From Alkalihalobacterium sp048323755 (GTDB lineage: Bacteria > Bacillota > Bacilli > Bacillales > Bacillaceae_F): DNA of 64,000 nucleotides. The position numbers were made by a program, and so were the translations under genes. Below, piece after piece: positions 17,332 through 25,749 of the stretch. The notes under the pieces were generated by a model, which was given only the letters and a program-made list of their open reading frames with translations, did no database searches and had not been told where the DNA came from. The stretch is from assembly GCF_048323755.1 (NCBI RefSeq), contig NZ_JBLWFS010000010.1:1-64000 (forward strand), in the 5' to 3' direction. The first letter of the stretch is position 1; each line of letters starts with the position of its first letter.

Positions 17332-17638
17332 GGTTAATCTCCCTCCTAACCTATCAATAATGTTCTACAAGCTAAATTATACAAGGTGTATTTCTTATTT
17401 AAGAATAATGTATGGAATGGGGAAGATAAAGACCTACTTTGATATATGTAAATAATGGATTGCCCCATGGTTTGAATGGATTCGTTTTAACGTAAAAAAA
17501 ATGATTGTAAATAAAATACATGATTGGTGGTGTTTTGTAAAAAATATACAGTGGGAATCGTGCGTCCTTTACGTGTTTGTTATTTATATTAATTTAGACA
17601 AACATGAATTGATTTGCACATCTTTTGAAAAGAGGCCG

Positions 17639-18943
17639 ATGACATTGAATGCTAAATATAAGTATAAAACATTGTTTACGACACTTTTTAAATGGATATT
17701 TTGGGGCGGGGTCGTTGGTGTGGTTATTGGAACGACAACGGCTTTACTTTTAACAACAAATGAATTTCTAGGAAATACACGTAAGGACAATGCTTGGCTC
17801 ATTTATTTTTTACCGATAGGGGGCTTAGTCATTGGCTATATGTATATGCATTTTGGGAAGGAATCTGGAAATGATGCTGCGAAAGGAAATAACCTTGTCA
17901 TTGAAGGAGTTCACGGTATCGCAAGAGTTTTACGGCGAATGGGACCGATCGTTTATTTAGGCACGTTTATTACGGTTATTTTTGGTGGGTCAACTGGAAG
18001 AGAAGGTGCAGCGATCCAAATGGGTGGAAGTGTGGCAGAAGCTGTAAACCAGTTTTTTAAAGTGAATTTACTCGATACCAAAATCATTCTTATGAGTGGG
18101 ATTAGTGCGGGATTTGGAGCAGCCTTTGGAACACCGATTACCGGTGCTGTATTCGGTATGGAAATGGTCGCTTTAGGGAAGATGAAGTACGAAGCCTTTG
18201 TTCCTTGTCTGACGGCTAGTTTTGTCGGCCACTACATTACGGAATTTGCTTGGGATGTCAAACATGAATTATTTGTAGTTCAAAATATTCCTGAATTATC
18301 ATTAATGACGTTTGGAAAAGTTATTTTTCTTGCGGTTCTTTTTAGCCTCCTGAGTGTGTTATATTGCCAATTGCGTCATGGACTTCAACGGATATCTGAG
18401 AACTTTTTTAATAAAAATCATATGAAACGAGCGTTTGTTGGTGGAATTATTATTGTCATCTTAACTTTAATCCTTGGAACACAAGAATACAATGGGCGAA
18501 GCTTAGACATGTTAGAACAGTCTTTCACAGAAGAAGTACCGCCGTATGCATTTATTGCAAAGCTGGTGTTTACCGCCGTTACGATGGGGATGGGTTTTGT
18601 AGGAGGAGAAGCGATCCCGCTATTTTTTATGGGAGCAACGCTAGGCAATGCCTTATATCCATTTATGGATTTACCGTTGTCTTTCTTAGCGGCACTTGGG
18701 ATGATCTCGACTTTTTGTGCGGGAGCGAATGTGCCGATTGCAGCGTTTCTTTTAAGTCTTGAGATGTTTGGGGATAAAGGGGTAGAATACTTTTTTGTGG
18801 CCTGTCTCACTAGTTATATCGTGTCAGGACATCACGGTCTATGGCCTTCGCAGTCGATTCATGAACCGAAGAGCCGATTGTTTACCATTCCTGACGGAGA
18901 AACGATTGAGAGTGTGGAGAAAAGGGGGAAAGGGTCATCCTAG
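17639..18943 (+). CDS. ClC-family chloride channel/transporter
   Basis: The 434-residue integral membrane protein of the voltage-gated chloride channel fold has about 10-12 membrane helices. Family motifs are GGSTGREGAAIQMG (the GREGP signature with Pro replaced by Ala but the gating Glu kept), GISAGFGAAFGTPITGAVFGMEM, and GFVGGEAIPLFFMGATLGNAL in place of the GIFAP region. ATG 17639 is taken as start because AGAGG precedes it and MTLNAKYKYK leads into the first helix; the longer frame from 17501 has no ribosome-binding site. It lacks the CBS domains of eukaryotic ClCs. No fluoride riboswitch was seen upstream, so a fluoride role is not indicated. Confidence 0.85.
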   Translation: MTLNAKYKYKTLFTTLFKWIFWGGVVGVVIGTTTALLLTTNEFLGNTRKDNAWLIYFLPIGGLVIGYMYMHFGKESGNDAAKGNNLVIEGVHGIARVLRRMGPIVYLGTFITVIFGGSTGREGAAIQMGGSVAEAVNQFFKVNLLDTKIILMSGISAGFGAAFGTPITGAVFGMEMVALGKMKYEAFVPCLTASFVGHYITEFAWDVKHELFVVQNIPELSLMTFGKVIFLAVLFSLLSVLYCQLRHGLQRISENFFNKNHMKRAFVGGIIIVILTLILGTQEYNGRSLDMLEQSFTEEVPPYAFIAKLVFTAVTMGMGFVGGEAIPLFFMGATLGNALYPFMDLPLSFLAALGMISTFCAGANVPIAAFLLSLEMFGDKGVEYFFVACLTSYIVSGHHGLWPSQSIHEPKSRLFTIPDGETIESVEKRGKGSS

Positions 18944-19007
18944 AATAAACCAGTATATAATGAAAAAACGGGTGTCATCCCAGTTAATGAAACTTGTCTT
19001 ATTTGGA

Positions 19008-19048
19008 AAAATCGATCGTCAATAATGCTTATGACGGACGATTTTTTT
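19008..19048 (+). terminator. Terminator after the ClC gene
   Basis: Arms AAAAATCGATCGTCA and TGACGGACGATTTTT with one mismatch, followed by further Ts. Confidence 0.8.
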
Positions 19049-19154
19049 ATTTTTCTCAAATTTAGTAGGGAAGCTGTGATAAAATGAGATTATCAAATTT
19101 TACCAAATTATGATCTTTTAAAGAATATAGGAGTTATTTTAAAAGAGGGATGAT

Positions 19155-19367
19155 ATGTTTCCAATATTTGAGACAAAGAGACTAGTTTTACGGGAGATTA
19201 CAAAAGAGGACGCGGCGGCTATTTATGCAAACTTTTCTAATGAAGCATCTAATCAATTATTGAGGAAATTTGGTTTTGAAAATGAGGGTATTTTAAGAGA
19301 CTATATGTATCAAAGTGGTGCGCCGCACGACGCTTACGTATACTCAATATTAAAGAGGAATAGATGA
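19155..19367 (+). pseudogene. GNAT (RimJ-type) acetyltransferase with internal deletion
   Basis: The 70-codon frame joins a typical N-terminus (MFPIFETKRLVLREITKEDA) directly to a typical C-terminus (SNQLLRKFGFENEGILRDYM). RimJ/RimL-like proteins are about 175-185 residues, so roughly 100-110 residues are absent, including the acetyl-CoA pyrophosphate loop (Q/R-x-x-G-x-G/A). The junction reads TCTAATGAAGCATCTAAT, which holds a direct TCTAAT repeat that could have mediated the deletion. The product is expected to be inactive. It is followed within 50 bases by the Nudix gene. Confidence 0.75.
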
Positions 19368-19413
19368 TAAGGAGTAAAGAATCGTTTCTATAAAGAGACT
19401 GATGGAGGAAAGA

Positions 19414-20034
19414 ATGAAAAGAGAACAACTAAAGATATTTAATGAAGATCGAGTAGTAATTGGTGAAGCCAGCCGAGAAGACGTACATAAAAATGGATAC
19501 TGGCATGAAGTGTTCCATTATTGGCTTGTTAGCAAAGAAGAAGCTGAAACTTTTGTCTATTTGCAACTTCGTAGTAAGGATAAAAAGGACTACCCGAACC
19601 TGTTAGACATTACAGCCGCAGGACATTTGTTAGCGAATGAAACGGTTGTTGATGGAGTGAGAGAGGTTAAAGAAGAACTAGGCATTGATGTAACGATAGA
19701 CGATTTAATTTCCTTAGGTGTTATTGATTATTGTGTAACGAAAGATCATTTTATTGATAAGGAATTAGCAAATGTGTTTCTACATCTTAGTGACAAGAGC
19801 TTTGATAAATTTACGCTCCAAGTGGAAGAAGTTGCAGGGATGTTTAAAGCCGATTTTAACGATTTTTGTAATCTGTGGTATGGTGAAGTTGAAACCATTA
19901 TGGTAAGTGGTTTTGAAGTTAATAACGATAGAAGCCAAATTTTAATCAAACGACAAGTGGGAAAAGATCATTTCGTTTCTCATCCTGAGTCGTTTTATCA
20001 CACAGTGATTCATAGAATAAAAGAAAAGATATAG
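19414..20034 (+). CDS. Nudix hydrolase (isopentenyl-diphosphate isomerase-like subgroup)
   Basis: The 206-residue protein has a Nudix box AGHLLANETVVDGVREVKEELGI (about 70-92). The REVKEELG core is perfect, but there are six rather than the usual seven residues between the first Glu and REV, a spacing I associate with the IDI/YfcD-like branch. The N-terminus (LKIFNEDRVVIGEASREDVHKNGYWHEVFHYWL) is also typical of that branch. ATG 19414 follows GGAGGAAAG at normal distance; the ATG at 19402 precedes that site. The substrate is unknown, probably a nucleoside- or prenyl-diphosphate-like molecule. Confidence 0.8.
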   Translation: MKREQLKIFNEDRVVIGEASREDVHKNGYWHEVFHYWLVSKEEAETFVYLQLRSKDKKDYPNLLDITAAGHLLANETVVDGVREVKEELGIDVTIDDLISLGVIDYCVTKDHFIDKELANVFLHLSDKSFDKFTLQVEEVAGMFKADFNDFCNLWYGEVETIMVSGFEVNNDRSQILIKRQVGKDHFVSHPESFYHTVIHRIKEKI

Positions 20035-20116
20035 TTTTCGTTTCTTCTGCATTTCGTATATATTTTTTTAGTAACAAAACTAGTTTACTAGGTCTGACCA
20101 ATGAGAGGTGCTGTAA

Positions 20117-20404
20117 ATGCCAAAGTGTAAAAATTGTTACACTCGATTGAAGTGGAGTCAAATCTTAAAGGCGAATATGTCTTATAGTATGACAACGTGT
20201 GAGCACTGTGGCGCTAATCATCAAATCACATGGTTCTCAAGGTTTTTAGTCACTCTTTTGACGACTGTTCCACTTATTATTTTTATGTTTGTTTTAACGC
20301 CTTTTACGAATGCTTTTCTAACAATGGCTTCCGGTTTAGCTATTGCTTGTGTAGGTTTCTTACTGACACCTTTTGTTGTGAATTATGAGGAGAAGCATAA
20401 GTAG
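20117..20404 (+). CDS. Small CxxC-CxxC zinc-ribbon membrane protein
   Basis: The 95-residue protein starts MPKCKNCYTRLKWSQIL and has a second pair, CEHCG, about 20 residues later. This matches the Bacillaceae 'CXXC-20-CXXC' putative zinc-finger family (TIGR04104). Two transmembrane helices follow (about 43-62 and 67-87) and a short charged tail. GAGAGGTG precedes the ATG. The role is unknown. Confidence 0.8.
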   Translation: MPKCKNCYTRLKWSQILKANMSYSMTTCEHCGANHQITWFSRFLVTLLTTVPLIIFMFVLTPFTNAFLTMASGLAIACVGFLLTPFVVNYEEKHK

Positions 20405-20445
20405 TATAATTGTATAAAAGCAAGCTAGATATTTAAATAAAAATT

Positions 20446-20480
20446 AGTCCGACTTCTATTGATGGTGAAGTCGGACTTCT
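20446..20480. terminator. Terminator after the zinc-ribbon gene
   Basis: Perfect 11-bp arms AGTCCGACTTC and GAAGTCGGACT with a 10-base loop. The T-tract is poor on both strands, so it may serve both convergent sides. Confidence 0.65.
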
Positions 20481-20499
20481 AAAGATTTATTTGCTAGTT

Positions 20500-20628
20500 T
20501 TAATGGTGAAGTGGACAATACGGACATGCGTACATTATTGGCAATTCTTTATATAAGCAACACATCACTCGTTTAAATTCAATTTGAGCTTCCTGAACCG
20601 TATGGCCTCTTAAAAATTGAGCGAACAT
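20500..20628 (-). pseudogene. C-terminal fragment of a FhuF-like [2Fe-2S] ferric-siderophore reductase
   Basis: On the minus strand a short frame ends FKRVMCCLYKELPIMYACPYCPLHH. The CC-x10-12-C-x2-C arrangement with R, Y and the final P is the C-terminal iron-sulfur ligand motif of FhuF-like ferric reductases. The frame can be read upstream to about 20724 (NNAKKRNSKSSCSNIDF) without a start codon, and the rest of a normal ~250-residue gene is missing. It lies just downstream of the siderophore ATPase on the same strand, where such reductase genes are often found. It occupies most of the 410-bp gap 20405-20814. The motif is clear, the extent is not. Confidence 0.5.
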
Positions 20629-20814
20629 CGCCTTATAAACAAGCCATATCGACGCAAGAAAATCGATGTTGCTACAGCTTGATTTGGAGTTTCGTTTTTT
20701 TGCATTATTGTTTATATTAAGACGTTGTGTCTTTCAGCCATACTATCTGTAATGGTCATCATCTCAGTAGCTTGATCAACAACATGTACTTGATAATGTT
20801 TGATCTTCTCAAGA

Positions 20815-21642
20815 TTACACACTTTTTGCTGCTCCATTATTGTTTGGTAAGACACATCGTCCACGCCCAAACGGAATGCAATGGGGTGTACCGAAAATTG
20901 GGTCTGTTGCAACTTGGCATTCCATTCCAAAAACAGCACGAACTAATTCACAGGTAATAATGCGCTCAGGGGTTCCTTGATCATGTACAGTTCCGTCTTT
21001 AATCGCAATAATATTGTGCGCATAACGGGAAGCTAAATTAATATCATGCAACACCATAACAATGGTCCGGTTGTGTTTCTCATTAAGTTCAAAAAGGAGA
21101 TCCAATATTTCAATTTGGTGAGTCATATCAAGATAAGTGGTCGGTTCATCTAATAAAATGACTTCTGTATCTTGCGCAAGCGTCATCGCAATCCAAGCCC
21201 GCTGTCTTTGTCCCCCTGAAAGCTCATCTACTGGCCGATCTCGAAGGTCAGCAACACCAGTTGCCGTCATTGCTTCTTCTACTTTCAATGCATCTTCGTC
21301 TGACCATCGATTTAACCATGATTGGTGAGGGTAACGTCCTTGTTTCACTAAGTCATGAACGGTTAAGCCTTCTGGTGAAATAGGCGACTGCGGTAAAATC
21401 CCCATCTTTTTAGCTACTTGACGAGAAGACATGCGATGGACGTCTTTTCCATCAAGTAAAACAGAACCATTTGTGGGTTTTAATAAGCGTGCAATTGAAC
21501 GAAGGAGTGTTGATTTACCACAACCGTTACTTCCAACAAAAACAGAAATTTCCCCATGTGGTATTGTCAAGTTTAAGTTTTCAAAAAGTGTTCGATCGTG
21601 ATAGCCAATCGATAACTTATTTGTCTGAATGGATGCCTTCAT
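20815..21642 (-). CDS. Iron-siderophore ABC transporter ATP-binding protein
   Basis: The 275-residue ABC ATPase of the FecE/FhuC type has Walker A GSNGCGKST, the signature LSGGQRQRAWIA, Walker B VILLDEPTTYLD and the H-loop VLHDINLASRYA. ATG 21642 is chosen because GGAGGAATATGG precedes it; an upstream TTG overlaps that site. It is divergent from the binding-protein and permease genes, with two Fur-type sites between. It should energise the FhuB-like permease for Fe(III)-siderophore import. Confidence 0.9.
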   Translation of the reverse strand: MKASIQTNKLSIGYHDRTLFENLNLTIPHGEISVFVGSNGCGKSTLLRSIARLLKPTNGSVLLDGKDVHRMSSRQVAKKMGILPQSPISPEGLTVHDLVKQGRYPHQSWLNRWSDEDALKVEEAMTATGVADLRDRPVDELSGGQRQRAWIAMTLAQDTEVILLDEPTTYLDMTHQIEILDLLFELNEKHNRTIVMVLHDINLASRYAHNIIAIKDGTVHDQGTPERIITCELVRAVFGMECQVATDPIFGTPHCIPFGRGRCVLPNNNGAAKSV

Positions 21643-21720
21643 TCCATATTCCTCCAACTATTAGACCTTTGATCTAAGCGATTTTGTATACTAAGTATAG
21701 TAACACAAAATCCCTCTAAG

Positions 21721-21735
21721 TGAGAATGATTTTTA
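21721..21735 (-). promoter_or_regulatory. Second Fur-like operator, ATPase side
   Basis: TGAGAATGATTTTTA matches the 7-1-7 Fur consensus (TGATAAT-N-ATTATCA) at 11 of 14 arm positions and lies about 80 bp upstream of the divergent ATPase gene. It is weaker than the site at 21804. Confidence 0.5.
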
Positions 21736-21759
21736 TTATTAAAATACTTTTAATTCCTC

Positions 21760-21788
21760 TTTACAATTAAACACTTCAGTTATATACT
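21760..21788 (+). promoter_or_regulatory. Sigma-A promoter of the siderophore-binding protein gene
   Basis: TTTACA, 17 bases, then TATACT. The expected transcription start (about 21795) is just before the Fur box at 21804, a layout suited to iron repression. Confidence 0.7.
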
Positions 21789-21803
21789 AATTTTTGTTGA
21801 TAT

Positions 21804-21818
21804 TGATAATGATTATCA
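21804..21818 (+). promoter_or_regulatory. Fur box
   Basis: TGATAATGATTATCA, a perfect 7-1-7 inverted repeat identical to the Bacillus Fur operator core. It predicts repression in iron-replete cells for the binding protein and permease genes. Confidence 0.9.
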
Positions 21819-21870
21819 TGATCGATATAAGACTACTAGGATGAATGCATAATAATTGGAGGTCAAGAAA

Positions 21871-22878
21871 ATGAAACAAAAATTAATGATTGTACTAGCT
21901 CTTGTAGCATTAGTATTAGGGTTAGCTGCTTGTTCTTCTAACAACGAAGAAGCATCTACACCGGAGGAAGAAAGTAATGAAGCAGTGGAAACGACAGAAA
22001 ATACTGAAGTTACAATAGAAGGTGTAAATGGAGAAGTCACTTTAGATGCTCCTGCAAAAAAAGTAGTAGCACTTGAATGGACATATGCTGAAAATTTATT
22101 GGCTGTTGGGGTTCAACCAGCAGGTGTAGCAGATATCGATATGTACGGAGACTATGTAAACATCGAACCTCAGTTTGATGATACGGTTGTTGATGTAGGT
22201 GGTCGTCAAGAACCAAACTTAGAAGTACTAGCTTCAATTGAGCCAGATTTAATTATTGGAGTGAGCTTCCGACATGACAGTATGTTAACTGAACTAGAAG
22301 CGATTGCTCCGACTGTAATTTTTAACCCATACCCAGAGGACGAAAGCATTAACCTATATGAAGAAATGGAAACAACATTTAAAGAAATTGCAAAAGCGGT
22401 AGGTAAAGAAGCTGAAGCAGACCAAGTATTAGCTGAGCTTGATCAAAAATACGAAGAAGCGGAAGCAAAAATTGACTCTGCTAATCTAGCAACAAAAGAT
22501 GTAATTCTAACACTTGCTTATTCAGGAGCTCAAGCACCAGAGATTCGTGTGTTTACTCCAAATTCAATGGCATCGATCATTATTGAAAAAATGGGATTAA
22601 ATAACGTTCACGTACCCGACCAACATGAAATCTTTGGATCAAGTACATTTAACGTTGAAGGTTTAGTGAAATACGAAGAGGCAAACTATTTATTTACGGT
22701 TCCAGATGCAGATAATATTTACCAAAATCAATTAAGTGGTAATAAAGTATGGGAAAACCTAACGTTTGTAAAAGAAAACCGCCTGTATGACTTAGGAGAA
22801 GACACTTGGTTATACGGTGGTCCGTTGTCAGCAGGTACATTACTTGATCAAATTACGGATACGATGGTGAATAAGTAA
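21871..22878 (+). CDS. Iron-siderophore ABC transporter substrate-binding lipoprotein
   Basis: The 335-residue product has a lipobox LAAC (Cys21), an acidic Glu/Thr-rich linker (about 24-50) and then a class III periplasmic-binding fold: KKVVALEWTYAENLLAVGV, GGRQEPNLEVLASIEPDLII and the late YDLGEDTWLYGGPLSAG. The last motif and overall style are close to the YfiY/FecB-like hydroxamate/citrate siderophore binders. ATG 21871 follows GGAGGTCAAGAAA; TTG 21856 overlaps that site. Its stop overlaps the permease start by one base (TAATG). Confidence 0.9.
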   Translation: MKQKLMIVLALVALVLGLAACSSNNEEASTPEEESNEAVETTENTEVTIEGVNGEVTLDAPAKKVVALEWTYAENLLAVGVQPAGVADIDMYGDYVNIEPQFDDTVVDVGGRQEPNLEVLASIEPDLIIGVSFRHDSMLTELEAIAPTVIFNPYPEDESINLYEEMETTFKEIAKAVGKEAEADQVLAELDQKYEEAEAKIDSANLATKDVILTLAYSGAQAPEIRVFTPNSMASIIIEKMGLNNVHVPDQHEIFGSSTFNVEGLVKYEEANYLFTVPDADNIYQNQLSGNKVWENLTFVKENRLYDLGEDTWLYGGPLSAGTLLDQITDTMVNK

Positions 22879-24839
22879 TGTTCGGGCAATCTATGAAGAA
22901 GTCCTTTGTCTTGCTGACAGGGGGCTTCTTCTTGCTCATTTGTTTATCACTCATTCATTTAACGCAAGGGCAAGCTGACTATACAGTTCCAGAGCTTTTG
23001 GACCAAGTTTGGGTGGAAGGTCGAGTCCAAGATATAGTATTATCTCTTCGTTTACCTAGATTAGTAATTGGTATTTTAGCAGGTGGGGCACTTGCTGTAT
23101 CAGGTGCTGCCTTACAAACACTTACGAGAAACCCACTTGCTGCACCAGGAACATTAGGAATAAATGCAGGAGCGTTTTTCTTTGTTGTTGCGTCTACGAT
23201 ATTTTTTCCTAGTTTTTTAGGGAATTTTCCATTTTTAACGGCGTTACTAGGAGCGGTCCTATCATCGGCTTTGGTCGTTCTGCTTGCAGGCCGTCAGATG
23301 GAGCCAGTTCGTGTAGCTTTAACAGGGATGATTATCTCATTACTTTTTGCTTCGATTACCGGAGCCATGCAATTACTATTTGAAAACAAGACAAATGGTC
23401 TATTCCTATGGGGATCCGGAACACTCGTACAGTTAAACTGGGACGGGGTATCCTTCGCAGCTCCAGCTATTGCGATTGCATTTGTCTGTGCATTACTTTT
23501 AGCTAAGCCTCTAGATACATTATCTCTTGGTGAAGATGTTGCAACTTCCCTCGGGCAGAATGTGTCATTGATTAAACTAGTAACTTGGGCAGTAGCGATT
23601 GTCTTAGCTGCAGTCACAGTTAGTGTAGTTGGACCGATTGGATTTATTGGATTGATGGCCCCGCATATTGTACGAATGCTCGGTGTCAAAGGACATGTTA
23701 TGATTTTCGTCCACTCTTTTTTATGGGGTGCCATTATAATGATTGGTGCAGATGTATTAGGACGGCTCATTCAACCTGGACAAGAAGTTCCTGTTGGAGC
23801 GATGACGGCATTGATTGGTGGACCTTGGTTACTTTATTTAGCATGGAGAACTGCACGCTCGTTGAAACGTAACGATCGTCCGATGGGTGGAACATCTACG
23901 CCAACACGCTTAACTGTGGTCGTACCCATCATTGTTGGTCTGATTGCCATTAGTATAGTTGTAGCGTTTTCCTTCAATGGACAAGCATGGACGCTGGAGT
24001 GGACCAATACAGCTGTATGGAATTTTAGGATCCCTCGTGTGCTAACTGCGTTTATTGTGGGGATGATGCTTGCAGTTACTGGGGTGTTATTACAAGGTGT
24101 CCTTCGAAATCCGTTAGCAGATGCAAGTGTAATTGGTGTTACTTCAATGGGCGGCGCGGGTGCGATGCTGTTACTCGTCATGTTTCCAGCCATTCCTCCT
24201 GCATTTATGCCGTTAGGGGCAATTGCGGGGTCAGTCGTTGCTTTACTAATTATTTTAATTTCAGGATGGAAGAATAATTTTTCTCCTATGCTTATTGCCT
24301 TAATGGGTGTGGCCATAGCAGCCTTTGGATCTGCAGCCACTCAAGTGTTTGTAGTTAAGGCAAAGTTAGCAGTTGCTGGTGCTCTCGTTTGGCTTTCCGG
24401 GAGTACGTATGGGAAAAGTTGGGATGATGTTTATATGGCGCTTTTGTTGTTAGGGATTTTTATTGGTCCCGCCATATATATGACAAGAAAACTAGACACC
24501 TTAACATTTGGTGATGATGTTGCTTCTGGACTTGGGTTATCCGTTAGGTCGACACGTGTATGGGCGTTATTAATTGGCGTTGCACTTAGTACAGCGGCTG
24601 TCTCTCTTGTTGGTGTTATCGGATTTATCGGGTTAGTTGCACCTCATATTGCAAGGAGAATAGTAGGTTTTCACCATTATCCTCTTATGATTGTGTCAGG
24701 GTTACTAGGCGGACTACTATTAGTTGTAGCTGACTTTATAGGTCGGATTGTTATTGCACCGAAAGATATTCCAAGCGGACTTATCGTTGCCTTAGTAGGT
24801 ACACCGTATTTACTATATTTGCTAAGAAAAATGAAGTAA
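22878..24839 (+). CDS. fhuB: Fused double-length iron-siderophore permease
   Basis: The 653-residue protein consists of two homologous FecCD halves in tandem. The N-terminal half contains RLPRLVIGILAGGALAVSGA and GPIGFIGLMAPHIVRMLG; the C-terminal half contains RIPRVLTAFIVGMMLAVTGV and GVIGFIGLVAPHIARRIVG. About 18-20 helices are expected. Bacillus transporters of this class usually have two separate permeases (YfiZ/YfhA style); the fused form is like enterobacterial FhuB. It is co-transcribed with the binding protein and followed by a terminator. Confidence 0.9.
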   Translation: MFGQSMKKSFVLLTGGFFLLICLSLIHLTQGQADYTVPELLDQVWVEGRVQDIVLSLRLPRLVIGILAGGALAVSGAALQTLTRNPLAAPGTLGINAGAFFFVVASTIFFPSFLGNFPFLTALLGAVLSSALVVLLAGRQMEPVRVALTGMIISLLFASITGAMQLLFENKTNGLFLWGSGTLVQLNWDGVSFAAPAIAIAFVCALLLAKPLDTLSLGEDVATSLGQNVSLIKLVTWAVAIVLAAVTVSVVGPIGFIGLMAPHIVRMLGVKGHVMIFVHSFLWGAIIMIGADVLGRLIQPGQEVPVGAMTALIGGPWLLYLAWRTARSLKRNDRPMGGTSTPTRLTVVVPIIVGLIAISIVVAFSFNGQAWTLEWTNTAVWNFRIPRVLTAFIVGMMLAVTGVLLQGVLRNPLADASVIGVTSMGGAGAMLLLVMFPAIPPAFMPLGAIAGSVVALLIILISGWKNNFSPMLIALMGVAIAAFGSAATQVFVVKAKLAVAGALVWLSGSTYGKSWDDVYMALLLLGIFIGPAIYMTRKLDTLTFGDDVASGLGLSVRSTRVWALLIGVALSTAAVSLVGVIGFIGLVAPHIARRIVGFHHYPLMIVSGLLGGLLLVVADFIGRIVIAPKDIPSGLIVALVGTPYLLYLLRKMK

Positions 24840-24853
24840 TCGATTATAAGAAT

Positions 24854-24912
24854 GAAACTGTCTCTTGAGTGTTAGTTTGCGTCTTACACTTTCCGTGGAG
24901 GCAGTTTCTTTT
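24854..24912 (+). terminator. Terminator of the siderophore permease operon
   Basis: Arms GAAACTGTCTC and GAGGCAGTTTC (one G-U pair) with a long loop, followed by TTTT. Confidence 0.65.
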
Positions 24913-25042
24913 AATTGATGTTCTTAACTATTAAGTTGGAAAGTTTTCCGCAAAGATCAGATATAGTATAGTAGATATATGAGAATCAGTTTAATAGTTG
25001 TTAGTTTAAATAGGTTTACTATGCAGGAAGTGGGGTTTTTAT

Positions 25043-25639
25043 ATGGAAAAAATAAATTTTAAAGAAGATGCGGTTACTTCGGAAAAAGAGCTTAGAGAGT
25101 TGGTCGGGTCTCCTCATCAGTTTGTAAAAAATAAGATCGTTTCAGTCATTGATGACCAGTGTAAGAAGTTTATTTCGATGTCACCTTTGTTGTTTCTGGC
25201 CACTGCAGATGCAGATGGGAAATGTGATGTTTCACCAAGAGGAGATAAACCAGGAGCGGTGTACGTAATAAATGAGAGTCAATTGGTCATTCCTGATCGA
25301 CCAGGTAATAGAAGGGTGGACTCTATCTTAAATATCTTATCAAACCCGCACGTTGGATTACTATTTGTCATTCCAGGCATGGATGAAGTCTTACGCATCA
25401 ATGGAAGGGCAACGATAATAAAAAATAGAGAAATTCTTAGTCACATGACCTTGAACGATAAAACACCTGTACTTGGAATTGGCGTAGATGTAGAAGAATG
25501 CTTCATTCATTGTACGAGAGCATTGCAAAAGTCAAAAATTTGGGATGAACAATCGCGACCTAGTACAGACGACGTGCCTTCTATGATGGATATTTATCGT
25601 GCACATTTAAAAGTGAATGGATTTGAATTAAAAGAATAA
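25043..25639 (+). CDS. Pyridoxamine 5'-phosphate oxidase-fold flavoprotein
   Basis: The 198-residue protein has the PPOX split-barrel sequence: FISMSPLLFLATADADGKCDVSPRGDKPGAV, IPDRPGNRRVDSILNILSNPHVGLLFVIPG and LRINGRATI. This matches the MSMEG_1061-type FMN-dependent PPOX family. It probably binds FMN. Only IHCTRALQKSKIW near the C-terminus hints at a general stress or detoxification role. It is a single gene between the siderophore operon and the sigma-54 regulator. Confidence 0.8.
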   Translation: MEKINFKEDAVTSEKELRELVGSPHQFVKNKIVSVIDDQCKKFISMSPLLFLATADADGKCDVSPRGDKPGAVYVINESQLVIPDRPGNRRVDSILNILSNPHVGLLFVIPGMDEVLRINGRATIIKNREILSHMTLNDKTPVLGIGVDVEECFIHCTRALQKSKIWDEQSRPSTDDVPSMMDIYRAHLKVNGFELKE

Positions 25640-25749
25640 ACAATGAGACTGCGGTTTATTTATGTTTTTATTCAATGTCTTTTAGATAAAGGTTATAAGC
25701 AATATTTGTCGAAATGAAAGAACAATATGATTTTAGTAGAGGTGAGAAG

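Noticed and set aside
17344..17638. Fluoride riboswitch before the ClC gene
   Set aside because: No GGNGAUGG...CUCUGGG...CUGAU-type sequence was seen, and the protein has the ordinary Glu gate rather than the CLC-F substitutions.
20712..20939. Open frame overlapping the 3' end of the siderophore ATPase
   Set aside because: Most of it is the ATPase gene read in another frame. The short tail beyond the ATPase stop has no start or recognisable motif.
23294..24340. Long minus-strand open frames inside the permease gene
   Set aside because: They mirror the strongly biased codons of fhuB, have no ribosome-binding sites and give low-complexity products. They are shadows.
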